From the NCBI GenBank assembly GCA_015501585.1, contig JADNRY010000040.1, forward strand, positions 186,001-250,000: a stretch of 64,000 bases of DNA, read 5' to 3'. The notes beneath the pieces were generated by a model, which ran no database searches, was not told the origin of the DNA, and was given only the letters and a program-made list of their open reading frames with translations. The translations under genes were made by a program, and so were the position numbers. Each line of letters starts with the position of its first letter. The first letter of the stretch is position 1. This stretch comes from Rhodocollybia butyracea. Lineage: Eukaryota > Basidiomycota > Agaricomycetes > Agaricales > Omphalotaceae. Positions 45,881 to 59,000 of the stretch are shown here, in pieces.

Positions 45881-46654
45881 GAAAGGTAACGTCAAAGCGT
45901 TCCTTATAAGGCTATTTCAGGACACGAACCTTGACAGACTTTTAGATTGACACAAAGACAATGGTTTGGTCCTCACCTGGACTTCAGTTAGACCTAAATT
46001 AGCTTGGATAGCTCGGTTCTCCGTACAGTACCCTCAGTCGTTTCACTTCGTGTCAACGCTGAAGTTTAACTTTACTTTACTTTCTACCCATTGAAATTGA
46101 CTGTGGACTGTGGGTAATGGTAGTAGTAGTATTGTACTCGGTAAAACTGATTAGCGCTGATGTCTGTGCCACATTTATCTGGTATCTTCAAAATGATCAA
46201 AAATGATCAGTTTTCAAACGGGCATGGATACATGTAAACGCCAGTCTGATCTGAAAATTTTCTGGCTTCCTGTGGGACCTCATATCATATTGAGAAAGAG
46301 TAAAAAATGTAAACGATACATGCAAGACGATATTATTACCCCCGGCGATCGCTGGCACCGCATATGCCTTATGTAGAAGGTCGTACTGGGGCTGTACAGG
46401 TGCAGATGAACAGATATGATTTAGCTTATCTCCCGTAGGCAGACTCAACCAGACTCAACCTCGCAAGCGAGCTATAATTTAGCCAAAATTGGATCATTTT
46501 TCAAATCCAAACCTCTAGATGTCCCTGCTACCTGTCGCAGCACAGGTCTTTGTTAGTACTGACATCTTACAAGGAGTCTGTCTACGATATATAGGCTTGG
46601 GCCCTTCTGCGCTGTTTGCTAGCTCCCTGTCGTGATAAATTTTGTGGCTCTTTC

Positions 46655-48165
46655 ATGTCTGTCTCTCCGATAACGCCAGAAGAATTACTTCAGTTTGCTG
46701 ATGGTGGGAACACTGTACTGGTACTTTACACTACTGTTCTCCCCTCCGAGTCTGCTGAACGTCTTCTCCCTGTTTTTTCCTAGTATGTTCTTGGTGGGTG
46801 TTGGGCATATATAACTACTTCTACTCATACTCACAAATCAAAACAGTATCAAGCGCTGCACTTTTCCTGTATGACTGGATCCTCATGCTTCCACTGGAGC
46901 TGGACGTCATCTGGTCCGAGAAACTACGGCCTCTGAGTGTGCTCTACGTCATTCAACGATACATGCCGTTCGTCGACACTATTGCCCTCTCATTTGCAGG
47001 AAGGGTGATGTATTGATTTCTTGACGATATATTACTGAACATTACTTACAGTGCTCCTTATGAAACCTATCGGACCGAATACGTGTCGTATCCTGTACAA
47101 CACCACTGCATGTAAGTTTTCTTTTTTCTTACTTGCAAGCTTGCCTGATGTATCTTTGCCTCAAACAGGGATGTATACTATAGGGATAGGCCTAACAGAA
47201 GGTACTCGTCGAATCGATTCGCATATCTCTGATTTACTGGATACTCATGTGAAGCCGCTATAGTCATATTAACGATGCGCACCTGGGCACTTTGGGAAAA
47301 CGATCGCAGATTAACCTTTGGCCTCACAATATTCTTCGTGGTATGCAAGATACCCATCTTCTACCTCGTACAATCCTTCCTCAATGTACAGACATGTAGG
47401 TTGCGCTTAGGATGCAGGCTACTAGTGAATCCTTGAATGCTTATTCGTTGCCCACTTCCCAGATATCCCTTCTCCAATCCCGCAGATTGGATGTGCAATA
47501 CTGGCTGGTAAATCAATGTTTTTCTTGGTTTTTGTGATCTTCATGGTTTACGAAGCAGGTGAGTTGACGTATGTTCTTTGGGTTCAGTCGTTCATAAAAT
47601 CACTCTTTTCAGTGATCCTGACACTGATATTGATCCCTGCCCTCGCATATTGTGTGTCGTTTTTCTCACTCTCAACCGTGGCTTAGTTTCTCAATCTTTG
47701 CCTCATATATAGTCCGCTCAGGAAATTGGTCAGCGCTGACCACCGTAGTGTACCGAGATGGTATGATCTAAGTATTTTAATCGTGATTCAACTAAGACTG
47801 TTTAATTTCTAGGTATCATTTACTACCTGTTTCTTTTTGGTGAATATCTATAATTGTACCCTTTCCATTGTAATGCTGAGTGTTCCATCAATATCAGTGT
47901 TTTCGGTGGTAAATGTGGTCGCTATTCTAGTACTGCCGGTGAGTCCTTCATCCTCACACTTGTCACGTCAGCTCATTCTGGCACAGAATGATCTCCAGGT
48001 TTTCTTTTCACCTCAGCGAGTGATGCACACTTTGCTGACCAGCAGAGTCATCCTCCATATACGAAGTCAGTTGCGCAAACCACAAACTGTCTTGCTAAGG
48101 GAGGAGGCTGCGAGTTTTTCCTTGGGGGATGGTCCAGATCGTCAAAGAGACCCCTCAATTTGTTA
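46655..48165 (+). pseudogene. DUF6533-family copy C, probably damaged
   Basis: ATG at 46655 (MSVSPITPEELLQFAD) and a donor GTACTT as in copy E. Exon 2 has two extra bases before SQIKTVSSAALFLYDW, so the start and the DUF6533 core (LYDWILMLPLELDVIWSEKLRPLSVLYVIQRY as separate parts) are out of frame. Further exons: MKPIGPNTCRILYNTTA, MYTIGIGLTE, MRTWALWENDRRLTFGL, VFVIFMVYEA, LTLILIPALAYC, VYRDG|GIIYYLFLF, and HTLLTSRVILHIRSQLRKP. A TAG follows LSTVA near 47685. A 7-helix-like membrane protein family of unknown function. Confidence 0.55.
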
Positions 48166-48179
48166 AACGGTTAAACCAC

Positions 48180-49549
48180 GGAACAGTACCACCACTGGGT
48201 GGAGACTCGATGTAAGCATGTAATAGGTGAACGGGGAACTTCTTTCCATTCCCTCTCGCGAACAAGTTTCTTGATGCTTGAACCTTGTTTTTTTTTTATC
48301 GACTCGTTCACCTGTCCCAATATTTGATACCTTACAAAGTAGTATTTGCGATTACCTCTTTTTGCACCCCTATCTGGACATAACTATGGCGTATTTGATT
48401 TTTGTGCGAGGACTATGAATTCAGTTACATTCTGGTTGCGAGATAGGTTTTTCCTTAATGAGTGCATTTGGGCTGTATCGGGTCCCATCCCTTATCAGAA
48501 ATTAACTGGTTTCAACTTGATTTCAGACCATCATGCATCAAACCGGATTTATTTCAGTCGGGGGTCCTGAGTGTGTATAATAGTCTGGATAGGTCACTGA
48601 TATAGACATATTGGCTTGCATCTTGGGGGTGGAAGGAAGAGGAGACCGATGAGAATCAACCAGGAATCGCAGGAGGCTGATGCGGGATAATGTCCAAGGT
48701 GCCGGATATTTAATGGTACATGTACAATGTACATGCTCCTGGCACCAGCCGAGGTGCCTGAGCGGTCGTGGATGAAATATATGTAAAACCGGGAGACGGT
48801 ACGTGGTTGGTACGTGGTTTTGCTCACCTGCGAAAACAGCACATTAAGTTATCAAGTTGAACTTGAGTATATCAAAGTTAGGTTAGGCTTATTGCCGGCT
48901 TGGGACCAAGGGAGGACCAAGGAAGATTTGAGTCAAGAAGAACCGGGCATACATACAAGATCTGCAGACCGCTACTAAGACGGCGGTACACATATAAACA
49001 ACACCCGGATGAGTTGAAGGCAGATTATCAGAACACTTGATTTTGTTTTACAGTCATTCACCAGAGCTTACCGTGACTGGGAATTTGAAGCGGCGAGCCT
49101 TGGGTGCGAGGGATGTCGGTCGCCTCTTAAACAAGAACGTGCGAGGTAGCCATTACTTACACTACAATTGCAAATCCATTAAGGTCAAAAACAGAAACGA
49201 CCCCTTAGCATTTGGATAGATTCACGAACCCAAATTGAACCGCACCACACACTTTCAAGCTCCTTGATCTGGTCGTCGTGACAAGTTAGCGTATTCGGTA
49301 GCAAGTACTACTCTCCACCCAAAACATGGACTTGCCTCGGTACACCGGTCTATTGCGATGAGTAAAATAAACCCATTGATTGAGACTCACGCATAGTGAA
49401 TTAGTTGTCTTGAATCCCACAGATATCAAAAAGCAATACATTGACATAAGTAGTAGGCACAGAATCGAAGACAGCACGAATTGCCATCGCAGCAACTACT
49501 CACGATATTCTTGATCATCAGACCCATCAGTATCTCAAAACATATCTTC
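48180..49549. other. Intergenic stretch, duplicated in part
   Basis: 48180-48560 is homologous to 57400-57720 (e.g. GTTTGATTTTTGTG), so the DUF6533 block duplication extends beyond the genes. An 8-bp hairpin (CATGTACA-A-TGTACATG) lies near 48717-48735. The frame at 49037-49219 has no recognisable features. The stretch ends at the 3' end of EFL1. Confidence 0.4.
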
Positions 49550-52500
49550 TCATTTCTTCAAAGTCCTCTGCTTCTCCGGCCCTTCCAGAATTAACTTTCT
49601 GTCTACCCACATCCCTTTGCGTTCTCGCACATTATCCATGTAGATCTTTGCTACATTAGCCCTGTCTGAGGTCGTTCCCAAATCCTCTAGCTCCTCAACA
49701 GTGGAGGGGATCCAGAACGGGGAGAGAGGTAGGAGGTCATATCTATATCAATAGTTTCCGTCAGGCATCGGAAAATTATAGGTAAGATTGCACTTGCCCA
49801 CTAAAAACCAATATTACACCTCCAGCTGCTCCGCTTGTACGTTTTCTCAGCTCATCAGCAAATCCGAATGATTCAACCACCGGGATTCGAGCGGTTATAG
49901 TGAAGAATGAGGTTCCTTCCTTCATTTCCTCCGCGATGACTCGCCCTTTTCGTTTGGAAAGCACACCGTAGACGCGTCCAAGTACATCCGCTGCTCAAGA
50001 GTCAGCAGTCAAGAACGATAAACGAGATCGGAGCTGGACTCACTACTACACTGAATATCACAACTATACATCGCTAACATCAACCTCGGACTCCATTCTA
50101 ATAATGCACTTTTACATGCGTCCCGCACAGAGGAGATGAGAGAACCAGTTGTTTGTGGATGGGCGAGGACAGAAGACGGGTCGGTGTATCGTGGGGCAAG
50201 TTTGGGATCGATTGCTGTAGTGTCCGAGCTCTCCGCATTTTCCTGAACCATCCCTTCACCCGATTTCTCTACTACCTTACCCATATCAATATCAACCTTC
50301 TCGACGAAATACCCTATACCCTCTACCGGTTCGGCGCATAAGGGACCTTGGCGGGTGGCCAGGTTAAATCCCGTTATTATGTGAGGGATTAATGGAGCGA
50401 TTGATGTGCTATAAGAAGCCGAGGAAGTTTTTTCGGTGGAAAATGCTGAGGTACGAGCATCGACGAGTATACATCCCGTTCCGTACGAATCAGTGCTTTC
50501 ATACTCTTCCGTGATGTCCGGGCCTGAATCGGAACTGTGGTCGCTGAAAGGGTATGTTAGCAAGGGGTAACGAGAAAGATGGCGGATGGGTAAAGGAGCG
50601 AAAGTAAAGCAAAGGGGAAATGATTCACCTGCCACCACGAGCTGATGCTCCTCCTAACGGACCGAAAGCCCAAACCCGTTTACTGGCAGCATCACTCAGC
50701 ATCTTCCACAACTTCGCTTCTCCCTGTACATCCCGATTTTTTTCGTGTCGCTCTTTTTTGGCGACAGCCGATGATTCGTTCTCGCAAATCTCAGCAAACT
50801 CAGACCAAAACGTACGTTCTTCCGCAGTTTCATGACCTTCGTTACTGTCGTTACTGTCGCTACTGTCTCCCTTCACTCTCTTGAGTCGACCTAACACTCC
50901 ACGCCGCCTTTTTGCACCTATGAACTCTTTGACGGCCTCCGGTAGGGGAACGGCACGGATTGTAAACGTAATTAGGCTTTGTGAGGTGGAGGCGGTTATT
51001 GTCCCTGTAACGCATGAGAGGAGTTAGATTGTCGAATGATATATAGAATACAAAACTCACCAGTAGGTCCACTCGAAACTCCCGAGCCAAACTGCCCCTG
51101 GAATTGCTTCTGCAGCTGGAACTGTTGTTGCTGTTGCTGTTCTTGAGCAGATTCCGGTTGTGACGTGTCTGAAAAGGCTTCTGAATAATCATTCGAAGGT
51201 AGACGAGCCACAACAATTACCTCCCATGCTAACGAGTTCTCGAACCGCAGTCTCTCTGAAGGGAACAATGGGCTTCGAAGCGTGGATTTCGATTTTCGCA
51301 TAACGCTCTCGGAGGTCTTTGATGCAACGTTCAAGATGGAGCTCACCAGCCCCACCAATAACCCATTCGCCGCCGTCCATTTGAAATGTTTCAACGCAAG
51401 GGTCAGCCTGTTCCAGGATCTAGGCACAAGAAGATTTCACTTAAAAGAACGATGATTCTAGAACAAGGAAACTCACCTTCAGCCCTCTCAGCAACGCCGG
51501 TAGCTCTCCTGGAATAGCAGGAAGCAACGAAACTCGTACGATTGGTGGATTAGCTCGACTGACGCGGCCGAGATTGACCAGCCATGATTTCGTTCCGAGA
51601 TTACCACTCCTTGCTATAGCACCTCCGTCTCCGTTCACACCGATTTGAGGTACGGGACTGACTATGGTACCGCTGCGCCAAATGATACCCTCCTGGTCAT
51701 CGACTTCGACTTCCATCGCAGCCGCGGCGTCCGCGATACCATCAATAGCTCCCTCCGCGTTTGATAGACCTCTCAGAGAAGTCGTTAAGGAGGATGAATA
51801 GGAATAGTAAAACCGCACTGCGAAGATTTGGCCTGCGGAGACGGACTGGACAGGTACAAGTTCGCGGCCCATCATAAGGTATAGAGAGCGGATTTTGACT
51901 AGAGTTGGATGAGTGGGACCCGATGAAGGTGAGGATGTCTTTACCGCTGGTGCGAGGTTTTGCGCCGAACTCGATGATGAGCCAGTACGGTTCTGGACAT
52001 AAGACGGGAGACCGAGGATGTAAGGCATATTCGAGGGATGTACAGAGAGTTTTGCGATGCCACTATCGACATCACTCTTCGCACCGTCGGCTGTAGAAGG
52101 GTCGGTAACGTCGAGAGTAGCGAGCGATGATTCAAGATTATCAGCTGACAATATGGACGATTCCAGGGTAGGATTAAATTTGGGCAACAAAACACAAACT
52201 CTCTTACCGACACTCAATGTGCCGGAATAGATACGTGCGAACCCGAGGAGGATATCATCGTCTTTACTTGCATCTTCTGTCTCCGTGTTGGTGGTCCCTT
52301 CCTTCCGCTCCGGCTCCGCAGTCAGCGTATCTGCAGGAGTAGCATCAGGTGTCGACGCATCTCCAGATGCTTGAGTACCTGATATAGGAGTTGGATTGCG
52401 TTGTTCCTTTGATGCTTTTACCTTGGCCGCCCTCTCCTTCTCTTTTTCTTCAGGAACCTCGCTCCTCCTCACCGCGAACATTTTGCTCACGTATGCGCAG

Positions 52501-54019
52501 ACGGGAACTGAGGCGGAGATGGAGGCGGTAAACAAGTGACTGTAGATCCTGTGTTCGGTTGTAGCATCATCTGTACCATCCGTACCCGATGGTGAGTTTC
52601 GATTCGGGGTTGGGTTCGATGAGAAAGATGGCGATTTCAGTCCCAATAGCCCACCCATTTTCCTGGCTTGTGCCGCTCCTGGCGGAGGAACGACATCGAT
52701 AACGGCTTGGACAATGGCGGTTGAGAGAGGAAGCCATGTGGAGAAGATGTTCTGAAGGATTTGCTTCGAGTTTGCTGCGTTGTTCGACTCTCCGGTACTA
52801 GAAAGATTTTGTAGAGCGCGCATCTCGCGCGGCGGTAGGGTCAAACCTAGTGTAGAGATAATTTTGAGAATTTTGTCCTTGTCGGGTGCAGTATTTCTAA
52901 AATATTGATTGTTAGCCGGGATACGAAACATCGGGGATGCGATGCGGTATAATTCGTTGAAAGATAGACGTTATATCGAAGGAAACTGACTAAAGAACAG
53001 AGACTCACGAAGAATTACTGGTATTATTTTCTCCAACGCCCATCCCAACAGCATCATAAACTTTCCAAAGATTTTCTAGTATAATCGAAACAAATAGTGG
53101 TTTCATCCCGAGTCGTTTCGATTTTGGACCGACGATCTACAGAGGAAGGATATTAGACTTGAACCGTATCAATACAGCAAACGCGTACCCTCTTAGCTTT
53201 GGGGTCGAAATACCATTCTCCCCACATGACCTTCTTCAGTCCCTCTTCTTTTTCTTTCAGCGCTTCCATCGTCATACTCCCGCTTTTGGTCTGTTCAGCA
53301 AACAGCCTCCGCGCAAATATTCTCGCGAAATGACTTGGTCTAAATCCCCATCCGTCAATCGCAGACGAAAAGATCACGTTGCCTTGAGCTGGGTCAAAGT
53401 ATATCGAAGAATCGTCGTCGTGTCCTTCAGCTTCCTGGTCGTTTCGCTGATTATCTTCACCTTCCTCTTCCTCATCCATTCTCTTCATTCTTTCACCACC
53501 CCACATTTCGCCCATGACCACATTAACGTCTTCTACAACTCTCCAAAGTCTCTCGTACGCTTCCTCAGGTCCCAGCTTCAGCTCTCCAATCAGCCTATCG
53601 ATCTTATTGAGCACGAGAACCGGATGCAATTTGTCCAAATACGCCTGGCGTAATAAAGACGTCGTTTGTGTTTGTACGCCCTCAACGACATCTACGAGAA
53701 CAAGAGCTCCATCGCAAAGACGAGATGCAGAGGAAACTTCAGATTGGAAATCTATGTGGCCAGGCGTATCGATCATGTTTAGTGTGTAAACTTCGTTGTC
53801 TTTGACACGGAATTTCAGGCCAACGGCGCTGCTTTCCATAGTAATACCGCGTTCCTGCTCGTCTTCTCGCGAATCCATGTACCGTACTTTGCCCGTTAGT
53901 GCCATTCTGGTGGATATAATGTTGTTGGAAGCAAGAAGAGAGTCCATGAGCGTCGTTTTACCGTGGTCGACGTGTCCGAGAGTAGTTAAGTTGCGGATAA
54001 AGTTGGGGGAAGAGGCCAT
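49550..54019 (-). CDS. RIA1: Ribosome-assembly GTPase EFL1/Ria1
   Basis: EF-2-like GTPase that, with Sdo1/SBDS, releases Tif6/eIF6 from pre-60S subunits in the cytoplasm. Start 54019 ([11 protein letters not shown]). G1 GHVDHGKT (residues 15-22), the RGIT switch, G3 DTPGH, G4 NKID. It continues with [16 protein letters not shown] and LENLWKVYD, characteristic of EFL1 rather than EF-2. The middle exon (51441-52931) holds a low-complexity insert ([10 protein letters not shown]), then domain II ([33 protein letters not shown]) and [20 protein letters not shown]. Next is [21 protein letters not shown], and the C-terminal domain ends [16 protein letters not shown] with the stop at 49550-49552. Multiple short introns. 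Length consistent with the family (about 1,100 residues). Confidence 0.9.
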
Positions 54020-54299
54020 CGTGGATGTTGGACGTGTAAGGGTGTGAATGGTTGAAGTGGTCCCGATAAAGAGTCAAGAATTTTAAGCGCGCATTATCGG
54101 ATTGCGTCCGGCATAATTGGGCCGCCGCGTTCCACGGACCGGGTAAAAATAAAAGATAATCTAATCTACTAATAAGTTCACTGCGTAAATAATCCAAATT
54201 GATTGAAAGTTTTCGGTCACTTAATACAATACAGCTACACTACCCCTTCTCATAAGATGATCTCATAATGTTTCAGTACTCAACGTCAGAGTTCTATGC

Positions 54300-54415
54300 T
54301 GCCAAGGAGAGGAACATTGCCGGGAACATCGCCGATCGCTGAAGAATGTCGGCGAGGACCGTCGCTGAGGAACGTCGCTGAGGAACATCGCTGGTGACTG
54401 AGGAAGGTCGTACAT
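54300..54415. repeat. Degenerate short tandem repeat
   Basis: Repeated words of the form GAGGAACRTCGCTG / GAACATCGCC (at least five in about 110 bp) form a minisatellite between EFL1 and the DUF6533 relic D. Confidence 0.6.
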
Positions 54416-54509
54416 GTCACAAGGCAGTGTCTCGACTCTAGGGAAGCTACTGTAGTCACGTCCAAAAAAGTTCAGTCCGGACGCAGGTTCAGGACTGAAC
54501 TTCTCGTGC

Positions 54510-55180
54510 ACTACTCCGGTGATCCTGACGCTGATGTCAATCCCTGGCGTTGCTTATTGGAAGGCTTGCTGTGTTGTTGTTTTCACTCTCAGCCTGTTTT
54601 CAGTGGCCTCGTACAGTCTGCTCAGGTCATCTGGTTGATCACCGTAGTGTACCGGGACAGTAAAGGGCGAACTACTTATTTTAATCCTGATTCGACGGAG
54701 ACTATTTAATTTCCACTTACTACCTAATTCTTTTCGGTGGATATCTGTAGCGCACCCATTCCATTATGATACTTACCACATCACGAGACTAGAGGATTAT
54801 GGCTATTGCGGCACAATTATATATGTCTGGTGATAGCACTTTAGCAGTAATCATCGCAGTTATCGCCACAGTGTCGATGAAGATTGATGGCCATGAACCA
54901 GTCATTACTTACCATTGATCATGATGTACAGCCTCTCACTTCCATTCCCAGATATAATTGTCCCAGTTCCGTGATGCATTCCGTCAACATCAAGGTTGTC
55001 AGTGACAAATTTGGTCACTCTGCTGGTGAGGGCTTGTATCCTCGAAGTTGTCACCTCAGCTCGTCCTAGGCTGGAATAGTATGATCTCGAGAAACTTTTC
55101 ATCTCGTATCATTAAGCAATGCAAATTGTGCTGATCAGCAAGTCATCCTCCATATGATGGAGTTGGCAGGTCATGGTGTG
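54510..55180 (+). pseudogene. DUF6533-family copy D, 3' relic
   Basis: Corresponds to the 3' half of copy B: VILTLMSIPGVAYWKACCVVVFTLSLFS (frame near 54515), then stops within the LVTVYRDG region, the YYLILFGGYL stretch, and a scrambled C-terminus. Its 3' flank (55170-55890) matches the flank of copy B (45880-46650), e.g. GGTAACGTCAAAGCGTTCCT, showing that B-C and D-E are duplicated blocks. Confidence 0.6.
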
Positions 55181-55897
55181 CTGTAAAAGGTAACGTCAAA
55201 GCGTTCCTTATCAGACTTTTATTTGATTTACACAAAGACACCTCACTTGAACTTTAATTAATTGATTTGCACCTAAATGAGCTTGAATAGCTCGATTCTA
55301 TGCACAGTACCCTCAGTCGTTTCGCCGTTTCGTAACGCTGAGGTTTAACTTAACTTAGCTTTTTACCCATTGAAATTGAATGTGGACTGTGGATTGTGCC
55401 AGGTAACGATAAAACATATTACTACTGAGCGCCGATGTCACGTTAGTTGGTCATTTTGGTTCTGTACTACATTTATCTGGTATCTTCAAAATAGTAATCA
55501 ATTTCAAATGGGCACCAGGTGGCAGGCATGAATACATATATGTAAACGCCAGTATAATCTGTCCTCAGATCATATTGAGAAAGGAAATGTAAACGATATA
55601 TGCAAGGCAATTTTAGTACCACCGCTGGCATCGCACATGCTTTACGTGCAAAGTCATATTGGGGCTGTACAGGTACAGATGAACAGATGTATACTACGGC
55701 TTCGCCCAAATTTGGACCATTTTTCAAATCCGAACCTCTAAATGTCCCCGCTACCTGTCATAACACAGGCCAGTGTTACCAAAATCTTACAAGAGTCTTT
55801 CTACAAAACTAATAAATAGGTTTGGGCTTTTGTGTTCAAGTTTGCTAGCAGCTAGCTCCCCATCGTTACTCGTAATATTACACTTTGTGTTTCTTTC

Positions 55898-57392
55898 ATG
55901 ACTTTAACACCAGAAGAAATACTCCAATTTGCTGATATTATGAACATCTGGCTGGTACTTAACACTACTGTTCTCCCCTTCGAGTCTGCTGAACGTCTTT
56001 CGTGTTTTTTTCCTAGTATGTTCTTGGTGCATACTATCTTGCAGCGTCCTTGTACCCATACTCAAAAATCAAAACAGTATCAAGCGCTGCACTTCTCCTG
56101 TATGACTGGATGCTCATGTTTCCACTGGAGCTGGAGGTCATCTGGTCCGATAAACTACGACCTCTGAATGTGCTCTATGTCATCCAACGATACATGCCGT
56201 TCGTCGACATTGTTGCCTTCACATTCGCAGGAAGGATGATGTATTGATTACTTGACGATATCTTACTGAACATTGCTTACAGTGCTCCTTGTGAAACCTA
56301 TCGAGCCGGGTGCGTGTCGTATCCTGTACGAGACCTCTGCATGTAAGTTTTCGTGTTTCCGACTTGCGAGCTGGCCTGATCTATCTTTGCCTGGAACAGG
56401 GATGTATACTACAGGGATAGCCCTAACAGAAGGTAATCGTCGAATCGTTTCGCATATCTCTGATTTACTGGAAGCCACCATAGTCATCTTAACATTGCGC
56501 ACCTGGGCACTTTGGGAAAAAGATATCAGATTGACCATTGGCCTCCCGATATTCTTCGTGGTATGCCAGGTACCCATTTTCTACATCATACATCTTTTCC
56601 TTAGTGTACAGACATGTAGGTTGCGCTTACGATGGGGGCTACTAATGAATCCTTGAATGCTTATTCGTTACCTAGATATCCCTTCTCCAGTCCCGCAGAT
56701 TGGATGTGTACCGTTGGGCGGTGAATCAATGTTGTACTTGGATTGGGTGATCTTGATGGTCTATGAAGCAGGTGAGTTAATGTATGTTCTTTGGGCTCGG
56801 TTATTCATGAATCACTCTTTTCAGTGATCCTGACACTAATGTTGATACCTGCCTTCGCATATTGTGTGTTGTTTTTCTCACTCTCGACAGTGGCTTGTTT
56901 CTCAGTCCCTCTCGTATATAGTCCGCTCAGGAAATTGGTCAGCGCTGACCACCGTAGTGTACCGAGACGGTATGGGCTAACTAGTATTTGAACCATGATT
57001 CGACTAAGACTGTTGGATTCCTAGGTATCACTTACTACCTGTTTCTTTTCGGTGAATATTTATGATTGTACCCTATCCATTATAATACTGACTATTCCAT
57101 CAATATCAGGGTTTTCAGTGACAAATGTGGTCGCTGTTCTACTACTGCCGGTGAGTCCCTTCATCTTCAGACTTGTCACGTCAGCTCATCCTCTGGCACA
57201 GAGTGATTTCCTGGTTTTCTTTCCACCTCAGCGAGTGATGCACACTTTGCTGACCAGCAGAGTCATCCTCCATATACGAAGCCAGTTGCGCAAACCACAA
57301 CTTATCTTGTTGAGGGACGTCTCGGACCCCGCCATTTCGTTAAGCCACGGAACAATACCACCACTGAGTGGAGACTCGACGGAAGTATGATA
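55898..57392 (+). CDS. DUF6533-family membrane protein, copy E
   Basis: Best preserved copy. Exon 1 MTLTPEEILQFADIMNIWL ends at GTACTT. After TTTTCCTAG, exon 2 is YVLGAYYLAASLYPYSKIK, SSAALLLYDWMLMFPLELE, SDKLRPLNVLYVIQRYMPF (the DUF6533 core). Then VKPIEPGACRILYETSA|WMYTTGIALTE|ATIVILTLRTWALWEKD, LPIFFVVCQVPIFYIIH, VILTLMLIPAFAYCVLFF, VYRDG|GITYYLFLFGEYL, and the cytosolic end MHTLLTSRVILHIRSQLRKP. The intron after FAGR is problematic: where copies B and C have GTGATG, this copy has ATGATG. Predicted six to seven membrane helices. Function unknown, possibly receptor-like in topology. Confidence 0.6.
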
Positions 57393-57779
57393 GTGCAACT
57401 ACATTCTAATAACTGAATGGGCACTCCTTCCCATACCCTCTCGCGAGCAAAGTACCCGATGCCTAAAAACCTTGTTTTATGTTCTTTTTATTGACTCGTT
57501 TATCTGTCCTGATAAAATTTCCCTTTTATATAAATAAACCTAGACACATATCTTGCGAAAAATGCAAGTTCGAAGGCGGCCTCAAAGGCACTCGATATGC
57601 AAAGTTGTATTTTCAATCCCCTCATTTTGCACTCTTATCTCGATGTAAATATGGTGTGTTTGATTTTTGTGTGAGTACTATAATAGCATGGAGTCGGCAG
57701 GTACTGTTAGAGTTTATTATCAACTTAATACACTATAACCTTTCTACTCACCCTTCCATTCCTTCGCGGCTACACGAGC

Positions 57780-59000
57780 CAGCTGTCCACGCAGGTCAAC
57801 ACAGGATCTCTTCTCCCGTCTTCGCGTTGGGGGAAGCATCATCACAAACAATAATTCGGTATCAATATACCTGCAGATCGCGACTTCAAGTTTGTTGACC
57901 CGAACAAAGAGAGCACCGGCAAAGAACTTGCCCTTCGGGAGAGCCAGAGACCAAGGAAGGTAATCGTCATTTTACCAATAGATAGTGGAAAAATAAACCT
58001 TTCGCGTGATATGTACGTCTACCTATTCTTTCCCACTCGTTAAGCTCGACGTGCAGCCGTTTTCATAAATTTATACTCGAAAAAGGTATACCCACAGGAT
58101 CCTCTCAGATATTCCTTTCGAGCCAAGTAAACTGTTCGCCTGGCGAGAAAAATCCCAAGCACCGCAACATCTTGCAACAACCAGCAATAAACCCACCTTC
58201 GGACTAGCAGCAATGATCTACGCCGCAACTTGAGGGCTTCCAAGGATCAAGTCCTGATAAGGTTTATACAAGCTGAAATATCCGCTTGTCAGATCCATCA
58301 GTGGGCGTTCTTGACTCGGAGATATCGAAGAGACCCCGCCGGGTATGGAGCAGCGCGCATGGCGGATTTTTTGAAAACTGGAAAAACTTTTCTTCTTCGC
58401 GCACGCGGAACTGACAGGCTTGTATGATAGGAAAAAGAAGAACGTTGGATGAGTTTCTGTACGAGTCTTCTTTCTTTTCGTCTTTGCTGGTGCGATGAGA
58501 CTCCTGGAAGTCAGTGAGAGCCTTATGTGCTTTCTCTGTGATTTTATGCAGATGTCTCTCCGGGTCTGGCCAGACCACAGCGTACTCTCGGTGGACATAT
58601 TAAGAGCCAAGTTGTGTCGGTATGTGTATCGGCGGGAACTGCTTGATACGAAAAAGTTGATATCTTTCGTAAAAAGTCGAAGCAGTAATCGGACAGAGGA
58701 GCTTGGCCTGTGAATCGTGGATATCGGTCCTTGCGGTTCGTGAAATAGTACTCTTTGTTCAAGTTGGCTCTAGGAAAGTAAACACACCTCATTGTCCACA
58801 CCGTATATCTTTGCATGCCATCCCTTGAGCCTCGAAGGGACTAGTTTGGCGAATTCACGTAAATTTGGAAACAAGGAAACACAATGGACGCGATCTGGAA
58901 AGGCACGTAACAATGGTAATGAGATCATAGCAGTACTTGAAGGACCTGGCCTTGTCGAACGATTCAACGTTGAACGTTGAACGACGAACAGCAGATTGTA
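57780..59000 (-). pseudogene. PGS1: PGS1 relic (phosphatidylglycerolphosphate synthase)
   Basis: Fragments of a PGS1-type CDP-diacylglycerol-glycerol-3-phosphate phosphatidyltransferase lie in correct order on the minus strand but in at least five frame segments. They are NRSTRPGPSSTAM, WHAKIYGVDNE (first HKD), ANLNKEYYFTNRKDRYPRF, SDYCFDFLRKISTFSYQ, WPDPERHLHKITEKAHKAL, FPIIQACQFRVREEE, PLMDLTSGYFSLYKPYQDLI, IIAASPK, GYTFFEYKFMKTAAR, VELNEWER, TYHAKGLFF (second HKD), LFGSTNLKSRSA and DTELLFVMM. Internal stops and frameshifts separate them, and the N-terminal third is missing at a GTTCAAC repeat. No product is possible. PGS1 is needed for cardiolipin synthesis, so an intact copy must exist elsewhere. 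Confidence 0.85.

Noticed and set aside
53159..53653. 164-codon plus-strand frame inside EFL1
   Set aside because: Antisense to the conserved GTPase exon.
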